64,000 nt of DNA from an uncultured Colwellia sp. (lineage in GTDB: Bacteria; Pseudomonadota; Gammaproteobacteria; Enterobacterales; Alteromonadaceae): positions 39,772-103,771 of the forward strand of contig CAJXWZ010000020.1 of NCBI GenBank assembly GCA_913062815.1. The letters run 5' to 3'. Below the pieces are notes generated by a model, which was not told the DNA's origin, did not search any database, and saw nothing but the letters and a program-made list of their open reading frames with translations. Positions 8,419-17,355 of the stretch are shown one piece after another. Positions within the stretch are counted from its first letter, which is position 1; every line of letters starts with the position of its first letter. A program made the translations under genes and the position numbers.

Positions 8419-9768
8419 ATGGAAAAATTGTTAATTGTTGATGATGATCCCGGTATACAAAAACAGCTGAAATGGAGCCTATCTGATTATGAAGTGGTCC
8501 TTGCCGATACTAGAGAAAGTGCAATAGCGGCGGTGCGTCGCTATGAGCCTAAAGTAGTGACATTAGATTTAGGCTTACCACCAGATGAAGCAAATGCATC
8601 GGAAGGCTTAGCAGCATTAAAAGAAATATTATCTATTGCCCCTCACACAAAAGTAATAGTTATTACAGGTAATGATGACAGGACAAACGCTTTAAAAGCA
8701 ATTGATATGGGCGCTTATGATTTTTACCAAAAACCGGTTGATGCAGATGTAATCAATGTCATTGTTTCGCGTGCTTTTAGCCTAGCTAATATTGAATATG
8801 ATAATCGAACAATGAGATCTGTAGTAGGTACAGATTCAGGTATTATAGGCAGTAGTGCAAGTATTGAGCGTTTACGTACAATGGTTCAACGAATTGCACC
8901 TACAGAGATTACCGCCTTATTATTAGGTGAAAGTGGTACAGGTAAAGAAGTAACCGCTAAAGCAGTGCACACAGTAAGCAACCGAAAAGATCAGCCCTTC
9001 ATTGCCATTAATTGTGCATCAATCCCAGAAAATTTACTAGAAAGTGAGCTTTTTGGTTTTGAAAAGGGTGCCTTTACTGGAGCACATAAAACGACATTAG
9101 GAAAAATAGAGTGTGCCCAAGGGGGGACTTTATTCCTAGATGAAATTGGCGATATGCCTTTTAATTTACAAGCTAAACTATTACGTTTTTTACAAGAAAA
9201 AGTGATTGAACGCCTTGGTGGACGTAAAGAAATACCTGTTGATGTTAGAGTGGTGTGTGCAACTAACCAAAACCTTGAAGAAATGGTTGCCAATAAAGAG
9301 TTTCGTGAAGATCTATTTTACCGAATCACCGAAATTACTTTAAATATTCCGCCACTTCGTGACCGTGACGAAGATGTTTTGATACTGGCAAATTTCTTTT
9401 TACAGCAGTATGCAGCAGAATATAAGCGTAATGTCAGATCATTTTCAGACGATGGCTTACAGGCCTTGAAGAGTCATCGTTGGCCAGGAAATATACGTGA
9501 ATTACAAAATAAAGTTAAATCCTCTGTGATCATGACTACAGGTACACAAGTTACTGCTTTTGATTTAGGTTTTTTTGATCAGGAAAATACTGAATATGAA
9601 TTCTCATTAAATTTACGTACAGTGCGTGAAAGCGCTGAAACTATCGCTATTCAAAAAGCCTATGCTTTGACTGAAGGGAATATGTCAAAAACAGCAGAAT
9701 TATTAGGCATAACAAGGCCTACCTTATATTCATTAATTGAAAAATATGAATTAAATATAAATAGTTAA
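8419..9768 (+). CDS. prsR: PEP-CTERM-box sigma-54 response regulator PrsR
   Basis: A 449-residue NtrC-type activator. The receiver domain (1-120) has the acidic pair at 8-10 and the predicted phospho-acceptor Asp50 in VTLDLGLP. The AAA+ domain has Walker A GESGTGKE (170-177), the sigma-54 contact loop GAFTGA (217-222) and Walker B LFLDEIGD (238-245). The C-terminal Fis-type helix-turn-helix (MSKTAELLGITRPTLYSLI) binds DNA. Family members (TIGR02915 type) activate PEP-CTERM genes with RNA polymerase sigma-54. A strong sigma-54 promoter in front of the PEP-CTERM gene at 12757-13641 supports that role here. AAGGAAG lies just ahead of the ATG. It is co-transcribed with prsK. Confidence 0.95.
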   Translation: MEKLLIVDDDPGIQKQLKWSLSDYEVVLADTRESAIAAVRRYEPKVVTLDLGLPPDEANASEGLAALKEILSIAPHTKVIVITGNDDRTNALKAIDMGAYDFYQKPVDADVINVIVSRAFSLANIEYDNRTMRSVVGTDSGIIGSSASIERLRTMVQRIAPTEITALLLGESGTGKEVTAKAVHTVSNRKDQPFIAINCASIPENLLESELFGFEKGAFTGAHKTTLGKIECAQGGTLFLDEIGDMPFNLQAKLLRFLQEKVIERLGGRKEIPVDVRVVCATNQNLEEMVANKEFREDLFYRITEITLNIPPLRDRDEDVLILANFFLQQYAAEYKRNVRSFSDDGLQALKSHRWPGNIRELQNKVKSSVIMTTGTQVTAFDLGFFDQENTEYEFSLNLRTVRESAETIAIQKAYALTEGNMSKTAELLGITRPTLYSLIEKYELNINS

Positions 9769-9796
9769 TACAGTTGGATTGTGGGAAATAACCAAA

Positions 9797-12589
9797 ATGA
9801 GTTTTTTTATAAAGTTAGTTTTGATAAGCAGCTTGTATTTATTTTTAAATACAGTATCGGCAAAAAGCAACCATTATGAAAACGCTATACAAGCGTACTA
9901 TTCCAATAATATCGATGCCGCTTTAATTCACCTTAAAAATGCATTGCGGGATAATGAGCAAAATCTTCCAGCCAAATTACTGTTAGCTGAAGTACTTATT
10001 AAAAAGCATTCATATTCGGCAGCAGAGCAAGAATTAAACGATGCTATTTTACAAGGAGCAGATATAAATCTAATAATAGAACCGCTAGGTAGAAGTTTAT
10101 TATTACAAGGAAAATTCGATTCAGTTATCAAGCTAGCGGATGAAAAAATATTACATAGCAATGGTAGGTTATCATTCAATCTACTTAAGGCAAAAGCCTT
10201 TCAAGGATTAAAAGACATTGTTGCGGCAGAAGCAGTATATAATGAAATATTAATTGAACACCCCAATAATACGGGTACAACGCTAGAGCTAGCGGCCATT
10301 TACATTACACAAGAACAGTTTAACAAAGCCAAAGCTCTACTGAGCAAAGCCCAAAAGAAAGAGCCTAATAATGGTCGCTTATGGCAATTGAAAGGGCAGT
10401 TAGCAAGACGTTTAAGTAACACAGAAAACGCAATATCTTTTTATAATAAAGCAATGGTATTGGACCCGGACAATATGGCCATTGTAAGGGCGCTAGCCAG
10501 TACATATATTGAATTGCAAAATACCGAAAAAGCGCAAACGTTAATTGATGATGTATTAGCTTTGTATCCAAATGACATACAAGCACAATTAATGAAGAGC
10601 AATATTTTGAAATTACAAGATAAAGATAAGTTATCTAATGTAATACTAATGAAGTTAACGAATCAATTATCAGCTATTGACGAAAATTTTATGCTATCGC
10701 AACCTGACTTATTACTCATTGATGCTGTGAGTAGTTATGGGCAAGAAAATTGGTTGCAGTCTCAACAAAAATTTCAAAAGTATGTTAATCAATCATCTAA
10801 TAACATTGATCTAAGTGCTGTTGTATTACTTGCGGACGTGCATGTGAAATTAAATCAAGCTCAAAAGGCTTTAAATTTATTATCAAGTTATGAAGATAAA
10901 ATAATCTCTAATAAAGACTATGCATTGATTCTTGCAGGGTTATATTTACAGTTTAATCAAAACTTCAAAGCTGATTATATTTTGAAAAGATTGCAACAGT
11001 CATATAAAAATGATGAAGCGGTATTAATACTTTCAGCAAAAGTTTTAAGTAATACAGGTCAAGATAACAAAGCCTTATTATTATTAGAGTCATCATCCAG
11101 CCAAAAAGGAGTTAACTTCAAGCATACTTTAGCGGTAGTTTCACTTCGCCTAGGGGTCCTTGATAAAGCTTTTAAATATTCTCAATCGCTTATTGAATTG
11201 TCTCCCGAGGTTGCCGAATATCAATTATTGCATATACAAGTTTTAATCCAATTAGGACAGCTTGATAAAGCAGAGAAGAGCATTGTCGCATTATATGAAA
11301 AACACCCGGATAGTGATCAAGTTAAATTCACTTTTGCTTTGTTGCAATTTAATCTCAATAATTTAACTGAAGCGAAGACTTTGTTTAACGAGTTAGTAAA
11401 AGCAAGCCCTGAAGACGGTGAAAGTTGGTTTGTATTGGCTCAAATTGAATATGAATTAGGCAATACAGTAAAGGCAATAGCTATATTAGAACAACAAACC
11501 AAAAGTGATGATTATAGGCCTAAAGCTTTATATAAGTTAGCGAAAGTGCACTTTGCCGAGCAAGAATATAATGAAAGCTTGGTAGTGGTTAATACCTTGT
11601 TGCAGAAAAGTAGGCTTGATGACAGAGCTTTAGTGCTTAAAGCAGAGAATTTAATTGCATTAAGGCAACTAAAAACGGCGGGACATCAACTTGATATTTT
11701 ATTTGGCTTATGGAGTGATGACGCAAGAAATTTACTGAAATTGAGTAAATTACAAATACAGGTACAAGATTTTTTAGGCGCAGAAAAAAGCTTAATGATG
11801 GCTAACAATAAGGCTCCTAATATATTACCTATAGTTATCGACAACATTAAAGTAAAAATAAAATTAGAAAAACTATCAGAGGCATCAGCTTTGATAGCAA
11901 GCGCAGAAAGAACAGGGTATAAAAAAAATATTTACCTTATGATATTAAAAGGTGATATTGAAATGGCCAAAAATAGTGTGTCTAGAGCTTTCTCCTACTA
12001 CTCAACAGCATTGTCGAAAGATGAAAACAACACCATAGCACTCATTAAGCTTGCTCAAATTAGTCAAGCGAAGCAAGAATCTTCCAAATTTATTGGTCAA
12101 TTAGGCGCTATCGTCAAAGAAAACCCTGAGCTAGTTCTTCATAAACATATTTATGCAGATCATTTATTTGAGCAGAATAAATTTGAGCAGGCAAAATTTC
12201 AATATCAAACATTGCTTACACAAGCTATACCTATTGAAAAAAGAGCATTGGCTTTAAACAACTTAGCAATTATTTACCTTGATGAAAATGCTTATCAAGA
12301 GGCAATAGAAACGGCCCAACAAGCGCATAAAATGCTTCCTGCTCCTGCAATCGTCGACACTCTAGGTTGGTCTTTGGTACTATCTGGCGAAATAGCGCAA
12401 GGCCTTTCATATTTAAGGCAAGCATTTAGTATGTCTTCTACTAGCCCCGAAATTCAATATCATATTGCTTATGCTTTAGTTCAATTAAATCGAGTTGGCG
12501 AAGCTAGGATGATGTTGCTGAATATCATCAAACAGCCAGATACCTTTGTAGAGTATAAATTAGCGAAAACATTATTGAGTGAATTATAG
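9797..12589 (+). CDS. prsT: XrtA/PEP-CTERM system TPR-repeat protein PrsT
   Basis: A 930-residue protein made almost entirely of tetratricopeptide repeats, for example LEPNNGRLWQLKGQLAR-type and LALNNLAIIYLDENAYQEAI-type helices, matching the large TPR protein that follows prsKR in XrtA loci (TIGR02917 type). I chose ATG 9797 because it begins directly with a signal sequence (MSFFIKLVLISSLYLFLN, cleavage after TVSA); the TTG at 9779 would put six extra residues in front. Family descriptions call it a lipoprotein, but here there is no lipobox cysteine, so it is predicted to be a periplasmic soluble or membrane-anchored protein. It lies 28 bp after prsR. The role is probably scaffolding of the secretion complex; this is inference. 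Confidence 0.9.
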   Translation: MSFFIKLVLISSLYLFLNTVSAKSNHYENAIQAYYSNNIDAALIHLKNALRDNEQNLPAKLLLAEVLIKKHSYSAAEQELNDAILQGADINLIIEPLGRSLLLQGKFDSVIKLADEKILHSNGRLSFNLLKAKAFQGLKDIVAAEAVYNEILIEHPNNTGTTLELAAIYITQEQFNKAKALLSKAQKKEPNNGRLWQLKGQLARRLSNTENAISFYNKAMVLDPDNMAIVRALASTYIELQNTEKAQTLIDDVLALYPNDIQAQLMKSNILKLQDKDKLSNVILMKLTNQLSAIDENFMLSQPDLLLIDAVSSYGQENWLQSQQKFQKYVNQSSNNIDLSAVVLLADVHVKLNQAQKALNLLSSYEDKIISNKDYALILAGLYLQFNQNFKADYILKRLQQSYKNDEAVLILSAKVLSNTGQDNKALLLLESSSSQKGVNFKHTLAVVSLRLGVLDKAFKYSQSLIELSPEVAEYQLLHIQVLIQLGQLDKAEKSIVALYEKHPDSDQVKFTFALLQFNLNNLTEAKTLFNELVKASPEDGESWFVLAQIEYELGNTVKAIAILEQQTKSDDYRPKALYKLAKVHFAEQEYNESLVVVNTLLQKSRLDDRALVLKAENLIALRQLKTAGHQLDILFGLWSDDARNLLKLSKLQIQVQDFLGAEKSLMMANNKAPNILPIVIDNIKVKIKLEKLSEASALIASAERTGYKKNIYLMILKGDIEMAKNSVSRAFSYYSTALSKDENNTIALIKLAQISQAKQESSKFIGQLGAIVKENPELVLHKHIYADHLFEQNKFEQAKFQYQTLLTQAIPIEKRALALNNLAIIYLDENAYQEAIETAQQAHKMLPAPAIVDTLGWSLVLSGEIAQGLSYLRQAFSMSSTSPEIQYHIAYALVQLNRVGEARMMLLNIIKQPDTFVEYKLAKTLLSEL

Positions 12590-12694
12590 CGTTCAGGCTT
12601 CTGTATATGAGCGAGTAACTTTATGTGTTAGGCCGGTAATGCTTATTCAGCATAGCTGGGGATATTCAAATAAAGTTATTTAATAGCTGCAAAT

Positions 12695-12728
12695 AAAAAT
12701 GCCGAACAAAAACTTGTTCGGCATTTTT
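12695..12728. terminator. Bidirectional intrinsic terminator between prsT and the PEP-CTERM gene
   Basis: A perfect 15-bp inverted repeat (12695-12709 with 12714-12728) with an AAAC loop. The GC-rich core GCCGAACAA/TTGTTCGGC is flanked by A5 on one side and T5 on the other, so it can terminate both convergent transcripts. Confidence 0.93.
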
Positions 12729-12756
12729 ATACAATACAATTTATTTATTTATTTAT

Positions 12757-13641
12757 TTATTTTGCTATTTTATTATTACGCTGAGTAATAAAAATGAGTA
12801 ATCCGAGTAGAAAGATTAATAAAGTTGAAGGTTCAGGTATATCAACGGTAGCAATCGTCAGACTATAATCCTCAACCTCTCCTTGATCTTGAAATCCAGT
12901 AGCAATTAAATTCATGTTATCCGCATGGTTTTCAAGAGAGTTTTCACATACAATTCTGGCTCTTAGCCAAATATCTTTAAGTGCATTAAGTACTGGCACT
13001 CTTAGCTCAGCACTAAAAAATGTAGCACTTGTATCAGCGCTATTTTTAATTTTTTTATTCCAGCGATTATCATCAGCGTTCCAGGTGTTACCATCTCGGT
13101 TAACTGAGCCTAATGTTCCTAAATCGTTCCAACGTGTTAAATCCCAGTTTGTATTGCCACTAGTGGCAACATTACCTTCTGAGTCAACATTTTTCCACCA
13201 CTTCTCGGCAATTATAGTTTCGTTTTCGCTCCAAGAGCCATCTTGATTCCAATCAACCCATGACTTTAGTTGGTCATATTTATGATTACCATCCGTAGAT
13301 CGAGTAACGTCAAATTGAAATCTTACTAAGCCGCCAGTAGTTAATTCTCCGTTTTGAATCCATGTCGCACCACCATCTGAAGAGGTAACCCATGACACAC
13401 CGTCATTTGTTCCTGAGTTTTGTTCAGATGCGTCATTAGAGCTTTCAGAGGTCCATTGACTGCCTAACTTCTGCCATCGGTCGGTACTATGACACGCGGA
13501 TGACTCTTGACTTGAAGCATTACCGTAATCATAAGAGCCAGATTTAGTAGAGCAATCTACTACATTGGTAGAAGTAGCATAAGAAAACTGGGAGAATCCG
13601 AGTAAAGTTAAGCCAGCTAAAGCAACCTTAAAACATTTCAT
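12757..13641 (-). CDS. PEP-CTERM sorting domain-containing protein
   Basis: A 294-residue secreted protein. It has a signal peptide (MKCFKVALAGLTLLGFSQFSYA) and a C-terminal PEP-CTERM signal: PEP in DIPEPSTLLIF, then a hydrophobic helix LLGLLIFITQ, then the basic end RNNKIAK. Exosortase A in this window is expected to recognise PEP and cleave/transfer the protein during export. The mature part is rich in Trp, Asn, Ser and Asp, with an acidic calcium-like segment (DWNQDGSWSENE). The longer frame starts at 13692, but ATG 13641 begins the signal peptide and has AGGT upstream. The 13692 start would also fall inside the sigma-54 promoter at 13676-13691. It is probably a PrsR target. It is the only PEP-CTERM protein seen in the window. 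Confidence 0.93.
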   Translation of the reverse strand: MKCFKVALAGLTLLGFSQFSYATSTNVVDCSTKSGSYDYGNASSQESSACHSTDRWQKLGSQWTSESSNDASEQNSGTNDGVSWVTSSDGGATWIQNGELTTGGLVRFQFDVTRSTDGNHKYDQLKSWVDWNQDGSWSENETIIAEKWWKNVDSEGNVATSGNTNWDLTRWNDLGTLGSVNRDGNTWNADDNRWNKKIKNSADTSATFFSAELRVPVLNALKDIWLRARIVCENSLENHADNMNLIATGFQDQGEVEDYSLTIATVDIPEPSTLLIFLLGLLIFITQRNNKIAK

Positions 13642-13675
13642 TTTATTTATACCTGTATAAAACATACCAATCACA

Positions 13676-13691
13676 GGCAAATGTAATGCCA
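13676..13691 (-). promoter_or_regulatory. Sigma-54 (-24/-12) promoter of the PEP-CTERM gene
   Basis: On the minus strand the site reads TGGCATTACATTTGCC. Compared with TGGCACG-N4-TTGCW it keeps TGGCA, TTGC and the exact GG-to-GC spacing. The start codon lies about 35 bases downstream of the -12 GC, leaving a short leader with an AGGT ribosome site. This fits activation by PrsR, encoded about 4 kb away. Confidence 0.8.
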
Positions 13692-13754
13692 CTATGGCTC
13701 GTTAGTGTTAAAGTTATTATTTAACAATGAGTTAACGGTAATTGATGATGAGCT

Positions 13755-13780
13755 ACATAATGAATAATAATTCACTATGT
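13755..13780 (-). other. RNA hairpin downstream of the ATPase gene
   Basis: Arms 13755-13765 and 13770-13780 with a 4-base loop. The minus-strand RNA pairs over all 11 positions (one G-U wobble), while the plus-strand RNA has a mismatch there, which suggests it acts on the minus strand. It follows the last gene of the export/kinase/ATPase operon, about 40 bases past its stop. There is no U-tract after it, so it may stabilise the 3' end or act as a weak terminator rather than a classical one. Confidence 0.45.
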
Positions 13781-13819
13781 AAAAAATACTGACACACCTT
13801 ACCCAATTAATTAACGAGG

Positions 13820-14875
13820 CTATAAATTACCTTCAACTTGCTCTTGTGCATATTGACGGTTTTTTTGTTTAAGCAATTTATCTACATAACGAGCCATTTT
13901 TACTTTCTGCTTAATATTTGTTTCTAGCAGTTCTTCAACTTCTCTTAATACCTCCTTTATATTTTCAACATTTTCAGTTGAATTAACAATCAACTGTTGT
14001 GGAGGTGCATGCGAGGGCTCTTGATTTTGAGTGTTTTCCAACCCTTTAGTGTTCAACGAGCCGGTAAGTTCAGCAGACATTTCTTCGGCAACATCGTTAA
14101 TAGCGTCAATATTAAAATAGTCTAATTCTTCTAAAAACCCGAACAATAATAGGCGATCAACAAAAATATTTATTTTTCGAGGAACACCAAGTGTTTTTTT
14201 ATGAATGGCGTCAAATGCAGTATCCGAGAACAAAGACTCTTTATCACAACCTGCTTGCTGTAATCTATGATTAATATAGTGTTTAACTTCTTCAAGACTT
14301 AGCGGTTTTAGATGTGCAGAGGCTATTATTCGTTGTCTAAATTGCTCCATGTTTGGCGCTTGAATAATGTCTTTCAATTCTTCTTGGCCTAAAAGAAAAC
14401 TTTGAATAAGCGGCTTATCATCGAGCTGAAAGTTCGATAGCATGCGTAATTCTTCAACCGTCTCAGCAGGTAAATTCTGCGCTTCATCAACAAGCAATAA
14501 TGCTCGCTTGCCTTGTTGATGTAAACCAATCAAAAAAGTTTCAATACAGCGTAACACTTCTGCTTTGCTGTTGCCTTTAAGGGGGATTTTGAATTCTGCT
14601 GCTACTAGCTCTAATAATTCTGCGGGTGCCAATTTCGTAGTAACCAATTGCGCGGCAACAATGTTTTCATCACCAATAGAAGATAATAAATTGCGGGCAA
14701 TGGTTGTTTTACCCGTACCTATGGGGCCGGTAATAACAATAAAACCTTCACCTTGATCCAAGCCATACTGTAAATAAGACAGTGCACGTTGATGGTGGTT
14801 AGTAGCAAAGAAAAAACGTGGATCTGGGCTTAATTGAAATGGCTTTTCTGAGAAACCATAGTAACTTTCGTACAT
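13820..14875 (-). CDS. XrtA-associated ATPase (ExeA/GspA-like AAA protein)
   Basis: A 351-residue AAA ATPase of the ExeA type that is a fixed partner of XrtA exopolysaccharide loci (TIGR03015 type). The N-terminal signature YYGFSEKPFQLSPDPRFF is present. Walker A is GPIGTGKT at 50-57, and Walker B is the LLLVDEAQN segment near residue 125. The last ~100 residues after the AAA domain are poorly conserved, with charged helices that may be coiled coil (EVLREVEELLETNIKQKVK). It starts one base after the stop of the outer-membrane protein gene and is the last gene of the operon from the export lipoprotein. It is presumed cytoplasmic and to energise or assemble the export machinery; no reaction is established. 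Confidence 0.92.
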   Translation of the reverse strand: MYESYYGFSEKPFQLSPDPRFFFATNHHQRALSYLQYGLDQGEGFIVITGPIGTGKTTIARNLLSSIGDENIVAAQLVTTKLAPAELLELVAAEFKIPLKGNSKAEVLRCIETFLIGLHQQGKRALLLVDEAQNLPAETVEELRMLSNFQLDDKPLIQSFLLGQEELKDIIQAPNMEQFRQRIIASAHLKPLSLEEVKHYINHRLQQAGCDKESLFSDTAFDAIHKKTLGVPRKINIFVDRLLLFGFLEELDYFNIDAINDVAEEMSAELTGSLNTKGLENTQNQEPSHAPPQQLIVNSTENVENIKEVLREVEELLETNIKQKVKMARYVDKLLKQKNRQYAQEQVEGNL

Positions 14876-14876
14876 A

Positions 14877-16496
14877 TTAAAATTCTTTTGTTACGTTTAT
14901 AATTGCGCGTATTTCTTCATAATCATATTGCGCGGAAGTTGAACTTCGGTTCATGTGCTGTATGGTAAAATGTCCAGATAATGACGACGCTAAATCTTTA
15001 GTATAAGTGGTTGATATGGTTCTGTAGTAGTCCTCTTGTTGTCTGTTATTAGTATTTTCGTTATCAAAAAGGCGATAATCAAATTTGGCTAAAAAGGTCA
15101 ATTTACTTTTGCCACTAATTTTTCTATCAATAGAAATTGAAGCGCTTAATGTATCATCAATAATTTTTGTCTCAAGAGCTTCACGCCTGGTGGCCGAACT
15201 ATTAATAGTAAAGGAAGTTCGACTGAATTGCAGTTTAGTGGCCCAAGAGAGAGTTTTATTTAATGAAAATTCATTACTTTCTACAGGTTCTAATTTAAAA
15301 AAACTGCCTAACTGGTATTCGCCATCACTCGGCCTGTCTGCTTGAGAAAAGCACTGATTGATATCGGTTACCTCTTCACCATTAGGACACCAAAAAAGGC
15401 CTAAATCAATTTGTTCAAAATTGTTTCTATCGAATACTTCTATACTTTCATCATATCTAATAGAGTTCGTTAAACGTTTTGTTTTGTGATTTAAATCTAG
15501 GCTGTATGAATCGCCAAAAAAACGCTGGCTATAGCTTGCGGAGAGAGATGATCTTGCAGAAGGTTGCCATTGTACAGAGCCAGCAGGATAATCATCGCTC
15601 ACATTTTTATCGGCAACATAGTTATAAGACAAATTTACTATTAAGCGAGGTGAAATCAACCATCTAACGCCAGGACCCCATGAAGATGTAGTCTGTTGAC
15701 TTTGATTAATAAAGTCACCTGTAAAGTCTTCATCGTAAAAACGTATAAAAGGCGTCAATAGATAAGGTGTAATAAACCCAAATTGAGCATCTATACGGTA
15801 CTGATCACCTTTTCTTGTGTCACCAGAAAAATCTTGACTTTTAGTTGTGAAGTTACTTTGCAATTGCCAGAATACTCGTCGGGCGCTGTTCCCATTATGT
15901 CCATTTACTGTCGCAATGGCGCCTTTATATTCACCTAAGTCATCTTCAGATTGGTTAATACTGTAAATAATGGATGAATCAAGTGAGAAGTCATTGTTGT
16001 TGACGTTATATCTAATTCCAGCTGAATAAATTTCTGATTGAACCGTATCGCCACTTACTAGGTCGGCAAGGCCATTTTTGGCACTATTTCTACTTATGTT
16101 GTCTACTTTTGCATATGCAATTAATTCAGGGCCACTAGACCAGAGTTTATATCGCCCTTCAGTATCAATTTTTAAAAAATTATCACGTAATTCATTGTCA
16201 TGACTAAAGAAAATATTGCTGTTTTGGCCCGAAAAAGAGAAATCGGCTAACCGTGATGCATAGCTAGCATTTAATCCAACAATCGCCTGAGAAACCAAAC
16301 TAGACGTTGAATCGGATGTGGTTAATTCAACATTGTCAGTATAAGTTTCTTCTATACCAAAATTTGGTACAAACTCCCACTCCCCACTAAAAACCAAATT
16401 GGGAACTGTAAAGCAAGTTAATAGTGCCATAACTTTGGCATTACGAAAGTGTTTAATTTTTCTTACCGTAGCCATAGCCATAATAGCCATATTCAT
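14877..16496 (-). CDS. XrtA-associated outer-membrane beta-barrel protein (TIGR03016 type)
   Basis: A 539-residue protein with an N-terminal signal sequence (hydrophobic MALLTCFTVPNLVF, cleavage near FSG). The mature part has the alternating polar/aromatic strands of an outer-membrane beta-barrel and ends in a TKEF terminus with a final Phe, as expected for barrel insertion. Family and position match the PEP-CTERM system-associated outer-membrane protein, a likely exit channel for the polysaccharide. Its start overlaps the 3' end of the kinase gene by about 44 bp. Four closely spaced in-frame ATGs occur (16496, 16490, 16481, 16475); AAGG is best placed for the one at 16490, so the true protein may be two residues shorter. 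Confidence 0.85.
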   Translation of the reverse strand: MNMAIMAMATVRKIKHFRNAKVMALLTCFTVPNLVFSGEWEFVPNFGIEETYTDNVELTTSDSTSSLVSQAIVGLNASYASRLADFSFSGQNSNIFFSHDNELRDNFLKIDTEGRYKLWSSGPELIAYAKVDNISRNSAKNGLADLVSGDTVQSEIYSAGIRYNVNNNDFSLDSSIIYSINQSEDDLGEYKGAIATVNGHNGNSARRVFWQLQSNFTTKSQDFSGDTRKGDQYRIDAQFGFITPYLLTPFIRFYDEDFTGDFINQSQQTTSSWGPGVRWLISPRLIVNLSYNYVADKNVSDDYPAGSVQWQPSARSSLSASYSQRFFGDSYSLDLNHKTKRLTNSIRYDESIEVFDRNNFEQIDLGLFWCPNGEEVTDINQCFSQADRPSDGEYQLGSFFKLEPVESNEFSLNKTLSWATKLQFSRTSFTINSSATRREALETKIIDDTLSASISIDRKISGKSKLTFLAKFDYRLFDNENTNNRQQEDYYRTISTTYTKDLASSLSGHFTIQHMNRSSTSAQYDYEEIRAIINVTKEF

Positions 16497-17352
16497 CCTT
16501 TTTCGATCTTAGCGTTTTATTCATCACAAAACCAACAGCGATATCTTCATTAAGTTGAGCAACAGCTTTTTTAACATTTTCTAGTTTAGCTTTTGATTCT
16601 TCAACTACCACAACCGCTTGACCAACTAAACTTGACAATACCGGTGTTTCTGTAACGCCTAATATTGGTGGGCAATCAAAAATAACAATACGGTCAGGGT
16701 AACGAACAGCTAATTCTTCTGCTAAGGTTGCCATTCTAGCACTAGCTAATAATTCATTGGTTAAACGGTGTGGTTTACCTGCTGGAATCAACTTTAAATT
16801 AGGGATGTTAGTGTTATAAATAACCTCCCCCAATGAATCTACTTCAGATAATAAATATTCTAGTAACCCTTTTTTGCTTTCAAACTCTAACTCTCGATGC
16901 AGGCTTGGTCTAAGCACATCGGCATCAATTAGCAGTACTGTTTTGTCTTGCTCAAGCGCAATGCTAAGTGCTAAGTTGATAGAAATAAAAGTCTTACCTT
17001 CATTAGGAGTAGAGCTACTTACCATTATTAAATTACTGTGTTTCAACGTTTTAGCTGTTGGACCAAAAGCATTGTTCAGTAGTTTCCGTTTTATATGACG
17101 GAATTCTTCTTGAATATGATGAGCACTATCAGGGCTGTAAATAAAGCCGCGTTCAGTCAAACGGTCACCGTTAAGGGTAATTTCTTCTTTATCATTCTTG
17201 TATGTATCCACCTCTTTACTTTCAACAGTAGTGGGTACATGCTCTTTTGTATTCCTCTGATTTTGTTCTTTTTTAGGTTCAATTTCAGACTTGGCAGAAT
17301 TCTTTAATGATGCTTCTTTTTGTTTAGCTAATGCTTTTTCTATAGTACTCAC
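16453..17352 (-). CDS. XrtA-associated tyrosine autokinase (Wzc/CpsD-like)
   Basis: A 299-residue bacterial tyrosine kinase of the stand-alone type (TIGR03018). Walker A is SSTPNEGKT (113-121), Walker A' is LLIDADVLRPS (140-150) and Walker B is IVIFDCPPI (222-230). The C-terminal tail has five tyrosines between residues 288 and 295 (YGYYGYGYG), the typical autophosphorylation cluster. The N-terminal ~70 residues are charged and low-complexity. It pairs with the membrane chain-length protein whose gene ends 3 bp upstream, together forming a split Wzc, which controls polymer length through phosphorylation cycles. A low-molecular-weight phosphatase that could reverse it is encoded at 40536-41102. 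It is a cytoplasmic protein. Confidence 0.95.
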   Translation of the reverse strand: MSTIEKALAKQKEASLKNSAKSEIEPKKEQNQRNTKEHVPTTVESKEVDTYKNDKEEITLNGDRLTERGFIYSPDSAHHIQEEFRHIKRKLLNNAFGPTAKTLKHSNLIMVSSSTPNEGKTFISINLALSIALEQDKTVLLIDADVLRPSLHRELEFESKKGLLEYLLSEVDSLGEVIYNTNIPNLKLIPAGKPHRLTNELLASARMATLAEELAVRYPDRIVIFDCPPILGVTETPVLSSLVGQAVVVVEESKAKLENVKKAVAQLNEDIAVGFVMNKTLRSKKDEYGYYGYGYGKKN

Positions 17353-17355
17353 AGC

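Noticed and set aside
12740..12761. TTTA tandem repeat (about five units) at the end of the PEP-CTERM gene, a possible phase-variation tract
   Set aside because: It lies downstream of or at the stop codon and outside the PEP-CTERM signal, so slippage would not change the protein.
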